A stretch of 64,000 nucleotides of DNA from Microbacterium sp. 3J1 (GCF_001049495.1 NZ_CDWI01000011.1:1-64000), one strand, 5' to 3'. Counted from the stretch's first letter, positions 1-8,960 are shown. Numbers and translations: made by a program. Notes: generated from the sequence alone by a model not told the origin.

Positions 1-19
1 GGCGGGGCCGGCCGGGGCG

Positions 20-1903
20 TCAGGCGGCGGCCAGGGCGGCCTTCGTCGAGGTCGTGCGTCGCAGGGCCACCACGATCGTCGTGACGATGAGCGACAGCAC
101 GCCCCAGACGATCAGGGCTGCGACGGCGCCTCCGTCCGCGGCGATCAGGCCGGCGAACGCAGGCGCGGTCGGCAGCGCGGCGCCGAGGTCGGACATCCAC
201 CCGGGCACGGTCGAGATCAGACCGGTGGCGACGGCGAGCACGCCCACGAGCGCACTGATCCATCGGCCGGTGCCGCCGAGCAGCGCGACCAGCGCCTGGT
301 TCACGGCGGCGAAGACGACGCCGGCGAGCACGGCGGTCCCGGCGAACGCCCACCAGGCGGCAGCGTCGTACGAGGCGACGAACTGCACGACGAGCGAGAC
401 CAGCAGCCCCTGAGCGGCACCGATCGCCGCCGCAGGCCCGAAGGCGCGCAGCGCGAGTCCGGCCGACGAGCGGCGAGACGTCAGGGTGCGGGCCGTGAAC
501 GCGCGCAGCACCAGGAACGACGCCAGCGCCCCGAACCACAGCACGGCGGCCGTGAGCAGCGGAATGGCGGTCGGACCGAAGATCGTGCTGGCATCGGCCC
601 CCTCGGATGCGACCGGGTCAGCGATCACCGACGCGAGATCGGTCGACTCCGAGTCGGTGAACGAGGGGAGGGACTCGGATGCCGTGCGCAGCCCGCCTGC
701 GAGGTCGCCGGTGCCGGTCGCCAGGGTGTCGAGCCCGGTCGCCAGCTCCGAGGTGCCGGTCGCGAGCTGGGTCGCGCCATCGGACAGCTGCGCTGCGCCG
801 GTCGACAGCGCACGGGCGCCGGATGCCGAGGGCACCAGGCCGTCCGTCGCCAGCTGGTTGAGGCCGTCGGCCAGGGTCGTGGCGGCAGCGCCGGCCTGTC
901 CGAGTTGCGCCGAGACAGCACCGGGAAGCGTGGAGAGCTGCTGCACGCCGGCATCCGTCTGCGAGGCGGCTGACGAGAGCTCAGCGATGCCGTTGCAGTA
1001 CTCGGCGGGGAATCCGCTCGGGATGCAGGAGTCGGCGAGCTGCGCGAGACCCGCCGCCACCTGCGCCGACCCGCCGGCGAGGGCGCCCGCAGCCTCCGCC
1101 TGCGTCTGCAGCTCTGCGGCGCCGTTCGTCAGACCCTGCCCGATCTGGGACGCCCCGGCAGCGGCATCGCGCGTGCTGCCGGTGAGGGTGTCGAGACCGG
1201 AGGCGAGCGAGGAGGCGCCGCCCCCCAGTTCGTCGGCGCCCGCGGCCAGCTGGGTGGCGCCCTCCGGGATCGCGGCGGCGCCGGTCGCCGCGTCGCGTGC
1301 TCCGGTCGCGAGTTCCGCGGCTCCGTCCGCCGCCTCCCCGATCTGGTCGCCGATGGTGGTGAATCCGACGAGCACGTTCCCCAGCGTCGCCTCCGAGAGC
1401 ATGGTGCCGAGGCTCGATGCGGCGACGTTCGCGATCTGGCTCGTGATGAGGTCGTCCGCCACCAGCCCGTCTTCCGGGGTGGTGACGCGGATGGTCGCCT
1501 GCTCCGGGGCGCCCTCGCCGTCGGCGATCGTCTGACCTGCAGAAGTCGCCGCCGCCGAGAAGTCCTCCGGGATCGTGATGACCGCCTGGTACGACCCGTC
1601 GGCGAGTCCGTCTGCCGCGTCGTCCTCGTTCGAGATGACCCACGTCAGGTTCGAGTCCAGCTCGTCCGAGCCTTCGACGAGCCCCGCGGCGAGCTGACGC
1701 CCGAGGGGAGTGACCTGCCCGTCGATCTCGACCGGCTCGTCGAGGTTGACGATCGCGGCGGTCATCGACTCGAGGCGCTCCGTCGGATTGTGCAGCGACG
1801 CGACGAGGATGCCGCCGACGGCGGCCGGCAGCAGGAGGATGCCGAGGATCGTCAGCCACGTGATGGGCTTGCGCGAACGGGCGCGCTCGATGGGGAGGGT
1901 CAT
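20..1903 (-). CDS. YhgE/Pip-family membrane protein
   Basis: The 627-residue protein has one N-terminal membrane segment (about residues 15-38), a long extracytoplasmic part and five hydrophobic segments in the last 180 residues, which is the YhgE/Pip (phage-infection-protein) layout related to ABC-2 permeases. Residues about 190-410 are a run of Ala/Gly-rich heptad-like repeats (patterns such as LATG, LAAGADEL, GLDTLATG) predicted to form a long helical stalk. It starts at ATG 1903, overlapping by ATGA the stop of the upstream MMPL gene, so the two are translationally coupled. Family members are often exporters or secretion components of unclear substrate; the coupling to MMPL suggests a joint envelope-export function. 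Family is clear, the substrate unknown. Confidence 0.85.
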   Translation of the reverse strand: MTLPIERARSRKPITWLTILGILLLPAAVGGILVASLHNPTERLESMTAAIVNLDEPVEIDGQVTPLGRQLAAGLVEGSDELDSNLTWVISNEDDAADGLADGSYQAVITIPEDFSAAATSAGQTIADGEGAPEQATIRVTTPEDGLVADDLITSQIANVAASSLGTMLSEATLGNVLVGFTTIGDQIGEAADGAAELATGARDAATGAAAIPEGATQLAAGADELGGGASSLASGLDTLTGSTRDAAAGASQIGQGLTNGAAELQTQAEAAGALAGGSAQVAAGLAQLADSCIPSGFPAEYCNGIAELSSAASQTDAGVQQLSTLPGAVSAQLGQAGAAATTLADGLNQLATDGLVPSASGARALSTGAAQLSDGATQLATGTSELATGLDTLATGTGDLAGGLRTASESLPSFTDSESTDLASVIADPVASEGADASTIFGPTAIPLLTAAVLWFGALASFLVLRAFTARTLTSRRSSAGLALRAFGPAAAIGAAQGLLVSLVVQFVASYDAAAWWAFAGTAVLAGVVFAAVNQALVALLGGTGRWISALVGVLAVATGLISTVPGWMSDLGAALPTAPAFAGLIAADGGAVAALIVWGVLSLIVTTIVVALRRTTSTKAALAAA

Positions 1904-4734
1904 GCGTTCACCTCGGTCGATTCGGTGGGTTCGTCTGCTCGATACGGCGCCTGGGCGTCCAGGTCGACGATGTCGTCGTCGTCGGCGGGGCGGCCGGCAT
2001 CGGCGAGGACGTCGAGTGCGGCCTGAGCCGTGAGAGCGGTGAGGACCACGGCGGTGGATGATGAGTCGCGCAGGCGCGCGGCGAGCTGATCACGCTCGGC
2101 GGGGGAGAGACGATCGACGCCGTCGACCACCACCAGTGCGGGGGAGCCGCGCAGAGCCTCGGCGAGTGCGGATGCCGTGTCCCCGGCATCCGTCACGATG
2201 ACCGCACCGACGTGCGCCCTGACCCACGCGGCCCGCCCCGGCAGCAGGTGACCGGCGACGCGCAGGCGACCGCCGTCGGGCGTGACGCGTCCCGCGATCG
2301 CGAGGGCGAGCGCTCGCAGCCCGCCCGAAGATCCGCCCGTGAGCACCGCGACGCCCGCCGGGGCGACGCGCAGGTGAAGGCCGTCGACACCCGCATCCGC
2401 GAGGGAGAGGTCGTCGGCGGCGACGACGGAATCGTCGCCGGGCCAGCCCGCGAGGTGCCGTTCGCGTTCGACGGCCTCGCCCTCGATGTCGACCCGGGGC
2501 AGGATCTTCTCGAGCCACGACGGGATCTCCCATGCACGCTCGCCGAGAATCGCCATCAGGGCCGGTATCAGCGTCATGCGCACGAGGAAGGCGTCGATCG
2601 CGATGCCCGCGGCAAGACCGAGTGCGATGGGCTTGAGCGACGAGTCGCCCTCGGGCACGAAGGCCACGAACACGGCGAACATGATGAGCCCCGCCGCGGT
2701 GACGACCTTCGCCGAGCCGGAGAACCCGCTGCGCACGGCACGGAGGGCCGCGGCACGTCGAGCGGCTCGGTTCTCGGCGCCGGGTCCGTGAGCCTGTCGG
2801 AGGGCGGGGTCGTGGACGAAGTCCTCGCGCATCCGCGACACCAGGAACACCTGGTAGTCCATCGCGAGCCCGAACAGCACGCCCATGAGGATGATCGGCA
2901 TGAAGCTGATGATCGGGCCGACCTTCGCGACATGCAGGAGGTCGGCGAACCAGCCCCATTCGAACACCGCGCCGACGATGCCGAAGGCCGCGACGATGGA
3001 GAGCAGGTAACCCGCGGCCGCCGTGACCGGCACCCACGGCGAGCGGAACACGATCGTGAGGAGGATCAGCGAGAGACCGATCACGAACACCCCGAACGGC
3101 AGCAGCGCCTTGCCCAGCTGATCCGAGATGTCGATGCCGACGGCGGTGAAGCCGGTGACCTTGAGGTCGATCCCGAACTCGTCGAGCCACTCGTCGTGGT
3201 GCGCACGCAGTTCGCGTACGAGGTCGGCCGTCGCCGGGTCGTCCGGCGCCGTCTCGGGGACGATCTGCACGATGCCCGTGTCGGCCGTCTCGTTCGGGGT
3301 CGCGAGCGCGACCTCCTTCACGCCGTCGATCTCGGCCACCGCATCGCCCAGGTCCTCCATGAGGGTGAGCGGATCGGTGGAGGTCACGATGGTGCCCGTC
3401 AGGATGAGGGGGCCGTTGAAACCGGGGCCGAATTCCTCGCCGACGAGATCGTAGGTCTGACGCGCCTCTGAGTCCTTCGGCAGCACACCCGCGTTGGGCA
3501 GCGCGAGGTTCAGACTCAGCGCCGGGATCGCGACGATGCCGAGCCCCAGGACCACGGCGATGGACACCAGCACAGGGTGCCGGGTGACGCCGTTCACCCA
3601 GCGGTTGCCGTCCTTCTTGTCCGTGCCGCTCTTCGCATCCTGCGTACCCCGGGACCTCGCGGCGTCTGCGGAGCGAGCGCCGCGTGCTCGAGCGAACAGG
3701 GGTCGCGTGCGGCCGACGACGCGTCCCTTCACGAAGCCGAGGAGTGCCGGGGTGAGGGTCACCGCGATGGCGACGGCGATCGCGACGGCGACGGAGGCCG
3801 CGACGCCCATCGTCGTGAGGAACGGGATGCCGGCGAACCCGAGACCGATCAGCGCGATGAGCACCGTCACCCCGGCGAACACGACGGCCGAGCCTGCGGT
3901 GCCGACGGCTCGGGAGGCGGACTCCTCGGGGTCGACGCCCTCGCGGACCTGATCCTGGTGTCGCGCCATGATGAACAGCGCGTAGTCGATACCCACCGCG
4001 AGCCCGAGCATGAGCGCGAGGAGCGGCGTCGTGGACGAGACCGTGGCGAAGGCCGTCGCCGCGAAGATCCCGGCCATCGAGATGCCGACGCCCAGCACGG
4101 CGGTGAGAAGGGGCAGCCCCGCGACCACGAACGAGCGGAACGTCACGATGAGAACGAGCAGCGCGATGAGGAGCCCGACGGCCTCGGTCAGGGTCACGCC
4201 CGGGATGGACGTCGCGAACAGCTCGCCGCCGAGAGAGGTCTGCGACCCGTCGGGGAGATCTTCGGCGAGGTCGGCGACGACGGCGCGGAGGTCGTCTCTG
4301 GTCTCCTCCGGCACGTCGGTCGACTGTCCGTCGAACTGCAGCCGCACGATCCCTGCGGTGTCGTCCTCGTTGATCATGCCGCTCACCGTCTCGTCGTACG
4401 GCGACGTCGCGGACAGGACGGAGTCGTCGAGGTCGACGATGTCGTCGACCGCGGCCTCGATGGGCTCGCGGTACTCGTCGTCTGTCAGCGAGTCACCGTC
4501 GGCTGCGACGACGATGATCTGCGCGCTCGTCCCGCTGACCTGCGGGAAGGAGCGGTTGAGCTGCTCGAGCCCGGCCTGCGACTCCGTGCCCGGGATCGAG
4601 AAGGAGTTGTCGGTGCCCGCACCGAGCACGAGCGCCCCTGCCCCAGCGATGCCGAGCGCCAGGAGCCAGGAGACGAGGACGCGCCAGGGATGCCGATAGG
4701 ACCAGCGACCGAGAGACGACAGGAGTGTGGACAC
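1900..4734 (-). CDS. MMPL/RND exporter with C-terminal degenerate ABC-ATPase-like domain
   Basis: A 944-residue protein. Residues about 1-745 form a two-module MMPL/RND transporter: each half has a first membrane helix, a large external loop and a block of five helices; the motif GIDYALF (first half) and AMDYQVFL (second half) carry the family's proton-relay Asp-Tyr pair. Residues about 775-930 resemble an ABC ATPase: a strand-rich start, a degenerate P-loop GGSSGG at 800-805 lacking the Walker lysine, a GRLRVAG strand, and a Walker-B-like LVVVDGVD at about 867-874 lacking the catalytic Glu; no LSGGQ signature is present. GTG start at 4734 follows a GAGGAG ribosome site. It is divergent from a TetR gene, so repressor-controlled efflux is likely. 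Confidence 0.88.
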   Translation of the reverse strand: MSTLLSSLGRWSYRHPWRVLVSWLLALGIAGAGALVLGAGTDNSFSIPGTESQAGLEQLNRSFPQVSGTSAQIIVVAADGDSLTDDEYREPIEAAVDDIVDLDDSVLSATSPYDETVSGMINEDDTAGIVRLQFDGQSTDVPEETRDDLRAVVADLAEDLPDGSQTSLGGELFATSIPGVTLTEAVGLLIALLVLIVTFRSFVVAGLPLLTAVLGVGISMAGIFAATAFATVSSTTPLLALMLGLAVGIDYALFIMARHQDQVREGVDPEESASRAVGTAGSAVVFAGVTVLIALIGLGFAGIPFLTTMGVAASVAVAIAVAIAVTLTPALLGFVKGRVVGRTRPLFARARGARSADAARSRGTQDAKSGTDKKDGNRWVNGVTRHPVLVSIAVVLGLGIVAIPALSLNLALPNAGVLPKDSEARQTYDLVGEEFGPGFNGPLILTGTIVTSTDPLTLMEDLGDAVAEIDGVKEVALATPNETADTGIVQIVPETAPDDPATADLVRELRAHHDEWLDEFGIDLKVTGFTAVGIDISDQLGKALLPFGVFVIGLSLILLTIVFRSPWVPVTAAAGYLLSIVAAFGIVGAVFEWGWFADLLHVAKVGPIISFMPIILMGVLFGLAMDYQVFLVSRMREDFVHDPALRQAHGPGAENRAARRAAALRAVRSGFSGSAKVVTAAGLIMFAVFVAFVPEGDSSLKPIALGLAAGIAIDAFLVRMTLIPALMAILGERAWEIPSWLEKILPRVDIEGEAVERERHLAGWPGDDSVVAADDLSLADAGVDGLHLRVAPAGVAVLTGGSSGGLRALALAIAGRVTPDGGRLRVAGHLLPGRAAWVRAHVGAVIVTDAGDTASALAEALRGSPALVVVDGVDRLSPAERDQLAARLRDSSSTAVVLTALTAQAALDVLADAGRPADDDDIVDLDAQAPYRADEPTESTEVNA
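2788..2805. repeat. Diverged REP-like element inside MMPL gene
   Basis: GTGAGCCTGTCGGAGGGC differs by two bases from the CTGAGCCTGTCGAAG repeat and lies in a charged cytoplasmic loop of the MMPL protein (encoding ALRQAHGP on the minus strand), a place where insertions are tolerated. Confidence 0.45.
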
Positions 4735-4758
4735 GAGGCTCCTCAGAAGATGCGGGTT

Positions 4759-4776
4759 GGATACACAGGTGTATCC
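4759..4776. promoter_or_regulatory. Palindromic operator 1 (8-2-8)
   Basis: The sequence GGATACAC-AG-GTGTATCC is a perfect inverted repeat lying 25 bp upstream of the MMPL start, in the divergent MMPL/TetR intergenic region. It is most likely a binding site for the adjacent TetR repressor. Confidence 0.65.
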
Positions 4777-4777
4777 A

Positions 4778-4791
4778 ATACATAGATGTAT
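4778..4791. promoter_or_regulatory. Palindromic operator 2 (6-2-6)
   Basis: ATACAT-AG-ATGTAT is a second perfect palindrome, centred 17 bp from operator 1 and sharing its AG centre and ATAC/GTAT half-site pattern. Two TetR dimers bound at this spacing would lie on nearly opposite faces, as in QacR-like pairs; this is inference. Confidence 0.6.
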
Positions 4792-4868
4792 CGTAGGACC
4801 ATCCCCGCGGTCGAGTCTGTGTGCGCGGTGTGAATTGGATAGGCTCAGGACTCCGGAAGGGGAGATCG

Positions 4869-5495
4869 ATGACGACGACGCCCGTGACCCGAAGCCGGGA
4901 GAACACCCGGGCTCGACTGCTGGATGCCGCGGCGCAGGTCTTCGCAGAGGTCGGTCTCGACGGTGCGTCCGTCGAGGCGGTGTGCGACCGTGCCGGCTTC
5001 ACGCGCGGCGCGTTCTATTCGAACTTCGAGTCGAAGGACGAGCTCTTCCTCATGCTCGCCGGCAGCGTCGCGGAGCAGCGGGTCAACGCGGTCCGCTCCC
5101 GCGTCGCCGAGATCGCGGCCGACGGGGGGCTCTCTGCGGGGTGCGACCCCATCGAGCTGGTGCAGGACATCATGGATGCGGGCGGCGATGATCGTCTCGG
5201 CGTCATGCTCATGAGCGAGATCCGCATCCGCGCGCTCCGCGACGAGCAGTTCGGTGCCGCCTACCTCGCACAGGAGCGGGAGATGGTCACGAGCATCGCG
5301 ACGATCATCACGGACATCGTCTCGGTGAGCGCCTTCGACCTCCGCGTTCCCGCAGAGGCCGCTGCGCGCATGCTCATGATCATCTGGGAGGGCATGACCG
5401 TGCGCGGTGCCATGGCCGGACAGGACTCGGAGAAGCTGCGGCAGTCCGGCGGCGAAGAGCTCGGCCGGCTCGTGCAGCTGCTCCTCGCGGAATAG
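4869..5495 (+). CDS. TetR-family transcriptional regulator
   Basis: A 208-residue regulator with an N-terminal TetR helix-turn-helix (about residues 10-56: RARLLDAAAQVF, then VCDRAGFTRGAFYSNF) and a helical ligand-binding domain. The ATG at 4869 is chosen over an in-frame start 48 nt upstream because it follows an AAGGGGAG ribosome site with good spacing and gives the normal TetR length. Its promoter is probably the TAGGCT hexamer at 4840-4845. It is divergent from the MMPL/YhgE pair with two palindromes between, so it likely represses both itself and the exporter and responds to an exported compound. Confidence 0.88.
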   Translation: MTTTPVTRSRENTRARLLDAAAQVFAEVGLDGASVEAVCDRAGFTRGAFYSNFESKDELFLMLAGSVAEQRVNAVRSRVAEIAADGGLSAGCDPIELVQDIMDAGGDDRLGVMLMSEIRIRALRDEQFGAAYLAQEREMVTSIATIITDIVSVSAFDLRVPAEAAARMLMIIWEGMTVRGAMAGQDSEKLRQSGGEELGRLVQLLLAE

Positions 5496-5501
5496 GGCCG
5501 C

Positions 5502-6479
5502 TCAGCTCGCGTCGAGCAGGGCGTGGCAGCGGCGCAGCCTGTCGATCCACCAGCCGCGGCGCTCTTCCGATGCCGCGAGTCGCGTGAGTGCGGCGGCATC
5601 CGGGGTCACCCGCGACGCCGGGATGAATCCGTCGACCGGGCGGAGATCCGCGACGTCGTCGAGGAACAGCGATGCGGTGCCGAGGCCGCAGTCGTACTCG
5701 AGCGTCGGCAGCGCGGCGGCGAGGGCGGCGCCCTGGGAGAGTCCGATCGCCGTGTCCAGAGCGCTCGAGACCACGACGGGAAAACCTGCCGCCGTGACGA
5801 TCTGCAGGGCGTGCGTGACGCCGCCGAGCGGCTGCGCCTTGATCACCAACAGGTCGGCCGCCTTCTCGCGGGCGACGGCGAGCGGATCGGTGGACTTGCG
5901 GATGCTCTCATCGGCGGCGATCGGGATGCCCATGTACTTCACCCGCGCGCGCAGCTCGGCGAGCTCCGGCACCGTGGCGCAGGGCTGTTCGACGTACTCG
6001 AGGTCGAACTCCGTCAGTGCGTGCAGGGCATGCTCGGCCTCATCGACGTTCCAGAGGCCGTTCGCGTCGATGCGGATGCGACCTTCGGGGCCCATCGCCT
6101 CGCGCACGGCGCGGACCCGCGCGACGTCGTCGGCGAGGGTCTGACCCGGCTCCGCGACCTTGACCTTCGCGGTGCGGCAGCCGGCGAACCGTGCCAGCAC
6201 CTCGGCGACGTCCGACGCTTCGACCGCCGGGATCGTCGCGTTCACGGCGATCCGGTCGCGCAGAGGCTCAGGCTGAGCGCGCCACGCGAAGTCGATCGCT
6301 GCGGCGAGCCAGGTCGCCGCCTCCGCATCCGCGTACTCGAGGAACGGGGAGAACTCCGCCCACCCCTCGGGACCCTCGAAGAGCAGCGCCTCGCGGGTGT
6401 CGACCCCGCGGAAGCGCGTGTGCATCGGGAGGGCGACGACTCTGGCCGAGTCGAGCAGGTCTGCGAGCGGTGGGAGCAT
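5502..6479 (-). CDS. menC: o-succinylbenzoate synthase
   Basis: A 325-residue enolase-superfamily enzyme that dehydrates SHCHC to o-succinylbenzoate in menaquinone biosynthesis. Visible hallmarks are the catalytic KVKV pair (the KxK lysines), metal ligands in DANG, EQP and ADES, and the second catalytic lysine in LVIKAQP. Length and short N-terminal cap fit the actinobacterial MenC type. Start ATG 6479 is supported by a CAGAAT hexamer ending 6 nt upstream (leaderless transcript). It converges with the TetR gene at its 3' end with only 6 bp between, and menB and menE lie just beyond the PadR pair. Confidence 0.93.
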   Translation of the reverse strand: MLPPLADLLDSARVVALPMHTRFRGVDTREALLFEGPEGWAEFSPFLEYADAEAATWLAAAIDFAWRAQPEPLRDRIAVNATIPAVEASDVAEVLARFAGCRTAKVKVAEPGQTLADDVARVRAVREAMGPEGRIRIDANGLWNVDEAEHALHALTEFDLEYVEQPCATVPELAELRARVKYMGIPIAADESIRKSTDPLAVAREKAADLLVIKAQPLGGVTHALQIVTAAGFPVVVSSALDTAIGLSQGAALAAALPTLEYDCGLGTASLFLDDVADLRPVDGFIPASRVTPDAAALTRLAASEERRGWWIDRLRRCHALLDAS

Positions 6480-6606
6480 GTGCTCATTCTGCTCCGTCGG
6501 CGTCCCGCCGAGGGAGCCGCCGTGCCGCAGCGACGCGCTTCAGTCCAGACGCTTCTGCAACTCCCCGAGTCCAGGTGCCGACGACGTACGTCTCCGCCTT
6601 GCGCGT

Positions 6607-6627
6607 CACATAGATGTGTCATTGACA
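6607..6627. promoter_or_regulatory. Two overlapping palindromes at the padR promoter
   Basis: CACAT-AG-ATGTG (6607-6618) and TGTCA-T-TGACA (6617-6627) are perfect inverted repeats; the second covers the -35 box of the PadR gene. The ACAT/ATGT pattern is typical of PadR operators, so autoregulation is likely. The core ACATAGATGT is shared with the operator at 4779-4790. Confidence 0.5.
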
Positions 6628-6651
6628 ATGGCGTGCGACGCACAGTAATGT
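6622..6651 (+). promoter_or_regulatory. padR promoter, leaderless
   Basis: A consensus -35 TTGACA (6622-6627), 18-bp spacer and -10 TAATGT (6646-6651) predict transcription starting at the A of ATG 6659. Confidence 0.6.
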
Positions 6652-6658
6652 GATGGAC

Positions 6659-6991
6659 ATGAACGAAACCCTCGACACGCATCTGCAGGAACTGCGCCGC
6701 GGCACCGTCGTGCTGGCGTGCCTGCAGCTGCTGCGCAGCGCGGGGTACGGCTACGGGCTGCTCGAAGACCTCGAACGCCGCGGCTTCGCCACCGACGCGA
6801 ACACGCTGTACCCGCTGCTTCGTCGGCTCGAGAAGCAGGAGTACCTCACGAGCGAGTGGAACACCGACGAGGCGCGGCCCCGCAAGTTCTACCGCACATC
6901 GGAGGCCGGCATCCGGCTCGCCGACACCCTGACCGAAGAATGGCGCGCGCTCACCGCGGCGATCGCCACCCTCACCGCAGAGGAGAGCTGA
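6659..6991 (+). CDS. PadR-family transcriptional regulator
   Basis: About 110 residues with the PadR winged helix: GTVVLACLQLLRSAGYGYGLLEDLERRG, a TLYPLLRRLEKQEYL recognition region and the RKFYRTSEAG wing. Alternative starts lie at 6650 (GTG) and 6653 (ATG), but no ribosome site is present and the -10 box predicts a transcript beginning at ATG 6659, so that start is preferred. The next gene, 1 bp downstream, encodes a HAAS-domain membrane protein; PadR and HAAS proteins are recurrent partners in which PadR represses the pair in response to envelope signals. Confidence 0.88.
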   Translation: MNETLDTHLQELRRGTVVLACLQLLRSAGYGYGLLEDLERRGFATDANTLYPLLRRLEKQEYLTSEWNTDEARPRKFYRTSEAGIRLADTLTEEWRALTAAIATLTAEES

Positions 6992-6992
6992 C

Positions 6993-7952
6993 ATGACCAC
7001 GACGGTCGCACTCACCGAGCGCTACATCAGCGCCACCATCCGCAGCCTGCGCCCCGAGACGCAGGACGACGTCCGTGCCGAGCTCGAGGCGTCCATCGCC
7101 GATGCGATCGACGCCAGGGTCGACCAGGGCGAATCGCCGGAAGACGCCGAGCGCCGCGTCCTCACCGACCTCGGCGACCCCGGCATCCTCGCCGCGGGCT
7201 ATGCCGATCGTCCGCTGCATCTGATCGGACCGAAGTACTACCTCGTCTGGTGGCGGCTGCTGAAGCTGCTGCTCATCATCGTGCCGGTGTGCGCCATGGG
7301 CGGCGTGGCGGTCGCGCAGGCGATCGACCGCGCACCCATCGGCTCGATCATCGGCGCAGCCGTGGCGGTCGGCATCTCGGTCATCGTGCACGTCTGCTTC
7401 TGGGTGACGCTGGTGTTCTTCATCCTCGAGCGCACCGGTGCCGACACGGGCGTGAAGTGGGATGTCGACCAGCTGCCGGAGCCGACGCAGAACGGTGCAG
7501 GCCGGGCGGATGCCATCGCGTCGCTGGTCTTCCTCATTCTCGGCGTCGGGGCGATCTTCTGGGACGCCTTCATCGGCTTCTTCCCGACCGACGGAGCCCC
7601 GATCGCGGTGCTGAACCCGGGGCTGTGGCCGTGGGGGATCACCTTCTTCATCGGCCTCATCGTCGCCGAGGCGCTGCTGGCCGTCGCCGTCTACGCCCGG
7701 CGTCGGTGGACGGTCGGAGCGGCGATCGTGAACACCGTGCTGGCGGTGATCTTCGCGATCTGGTCGCTGACTCTGCTGCTGCAGGGGCAGCTGCTCAACC
7801 CGGAGTTCCTCAGCCACGTCTTCACCGACACCGGCGTGACCGAGGAGACCATGCGCATCCTCACGGTCATCACCGCATTCGGCCTCATCGCGTTCCCGAT
7901 CTGGGACATCGTGGACGGCTGGATCAAGACCGCGCGGGCCCGCCGCGGCTGA
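6993..7952 (+). CDS. HAAS-domain multi-pass membrane protein
   Basis: The 319-residue protein begins with a roughly 75-residue cytoplasmic HAAS domain (RSLRPETQDDVRAELEASI, then RVLTDLGDP) followed by about six membrane helices between residues 85 and 315. HAAS domains are helical modules that associate with PadR regulators; the enzymatic or transport role of this membrane part is unknown. It is the second gene of the PadR operon. An unusually strong hairpin follows its stop. Confidence 0.8.
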   Translation: MTTTVALTERYISATIRSLRPETQDDVRAELEASIADAIDARVDQGESPEDAERRVLTDLGDPGILAAGYADRPLHLIGPKYYLVWWRLLKLLLIIVPVCAMGGVAVAQAIDRAPIGSIIGAAVAVGISVIVHVCFWVTLVFFILERTGADTGVKWDVDQLPEPTQNGAGRADAIASLVFLILGVGAIFWDAFIGFFPTDGAPIAVLNPGLWPWGITFFIGLIVAEALLAVAVYARRRWTVGAAIVNTVLAVIFAIWSLTLLLQGQLLNPEFLSHVFTDTGVTEETMRILTVITAFGLIAFPIWDIVDGWIKTARARRG

Positions 7953-7964
7953 CCCCACGGAGAC

Positions 7965-7997
7965 AGACGGCGTCGCCTCATCGGGGCGACGCCGTCT
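7965..7997 (+). terminator. Hairpin terminator after HAAS gene
   Basis: A 13-bp perfect stem (AGACGGCGTCGCC with its complement) closes a 7-nt loop, 12 bp after the stop codon. There is no T-tract, as is usual in high-GC actinobacteria. Confidence 0.7.
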
Positions 7998-8033
7998 GCG
8001 TGCCCGGCGTGGGCGGGGAATAGGGTGGATCCC

Positions 8034-8945
8034 GTGACCAGCGCATTCGTCTCAGACCTGTTCGACCCGGACGAATGGGTGCTCGCGCCCGGCGCCGAGG
8101 ACTACACCGACATCACCGCCCACGTCACGCACGACGGCGGAGTCGCCCGCATCGCCTTCCATCGCCCCGAGGTGCGCAACGCCTTCCGTCCGCACACCGT
8201 CGACGAACTGTACCGGGCACTCGACATCGCCCGACAGGACCCGCGGATCGGCGCGGTGCTGCTCACCGGCAACGGTCCGAGCCGGAAGGACGGCGGCTGG
8301 GCGTTCTGCTCCGGCGGCGATCAGCGCATCCGTGGGCGAGACGGCTACAAGTACTCCGACGACGAGAAGACCGTGCACGATCCGGCACGCGCCGGGCGGC
8401 TGCACATCCTCGAGGTCCAGAGACTCATCCGCTTCATGCCCAAGGTCGTCATCGCGGTCGTGCCCGGGTGGGCGGCCGGCGGCGGCCACTCGCTGCACGT
8501 CGTGTGCGATCTCACCATCGCCTCGGCAGAGGAGGCACGGTTCAAGCAGACCGACGCCGACGTCGGCAGCTTCGATGCCGGCTACGGCTCGGCGTACATG
8601 GCGCGTCAGACCGGGCAGAAGTTCGCGCGCGAGGTGTTCTTCCTCGCCGAGGAGTACTCGGCGCAGCGCGCGTACGAGATGGGCGCGGTCAATCGCGTCG
8701 TGCCGCACGTCGAGCTCGAGCGCGAGGCGCTCCGCATGGCGCGCACGGTGCTGACGAAATCTCCGACGGCCATCCGGATGCTGAAGTTCGCCTTCAATGC
8801 GGTCGACGACGGCCTCGTCGGTCAGCAGGTCTTCGCGGGAGAGGCGACGCGGCTCGCCTACGGCACCGACGAAGCCGTCGAGGGGCGCGACTCGTTCCTC
8901 GAGAAGCGCGACGCGGACTGGTCCTCCTTCCCCTGGCACTACTGA
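8034..8945 (+). CDS. menB: 1,4-dihydroxy-2-naphthoyl-CoA synthase
   Basis: A crotonase-fold enzyme of about 303 residues that cyclises o-succinylbenzoyl-CoA in menaquinone synthesis. Diagnostic stretches are RPEVRNAFRPHTVDEL, the MenB-specific insertion WAFCSGGDQRIRGRDGYKY and VVPGWAAGGGHSLHVVCDLT, where the oxyanion-hole backbone sits. Start GTG 8034 is preferred to GTG 8025 because a TAGGGT hexamer (8021-8026) ends 7 nt before it, indicating a leaderless mRNA. It is followed 15 bp later by menE. Confidence 0.94.
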   Translation: MTSAFVSDLFDPDEWVLAPGAEDYTDITAHVTHDGGVARIAFHRPEVRNAFRPHTVDELYRALDIARQDPRIGAVLLTGNGPSRKDGGWAFCSGGDQRIRGRDGYKYSDDEKTVHDPARAGRLHILEVQRLIRFMPKVVIAVVPGWAAGGGHSLHVVCDLTIASAEEARFKQTDADVGSFDAGYGSAYMARQTGQKFAREVFFLAEEYSAQRAYEMGAVNRVVPHVELEREALRMARTVLTKSPTAIRMLKFAFNAVDDGLVGQQVFAGEATRLAYGTDEAVEGRDSFLEKRDADWSSFPWHY

Positions 8946-8960
8946 TCGAGCGGAACGCCG

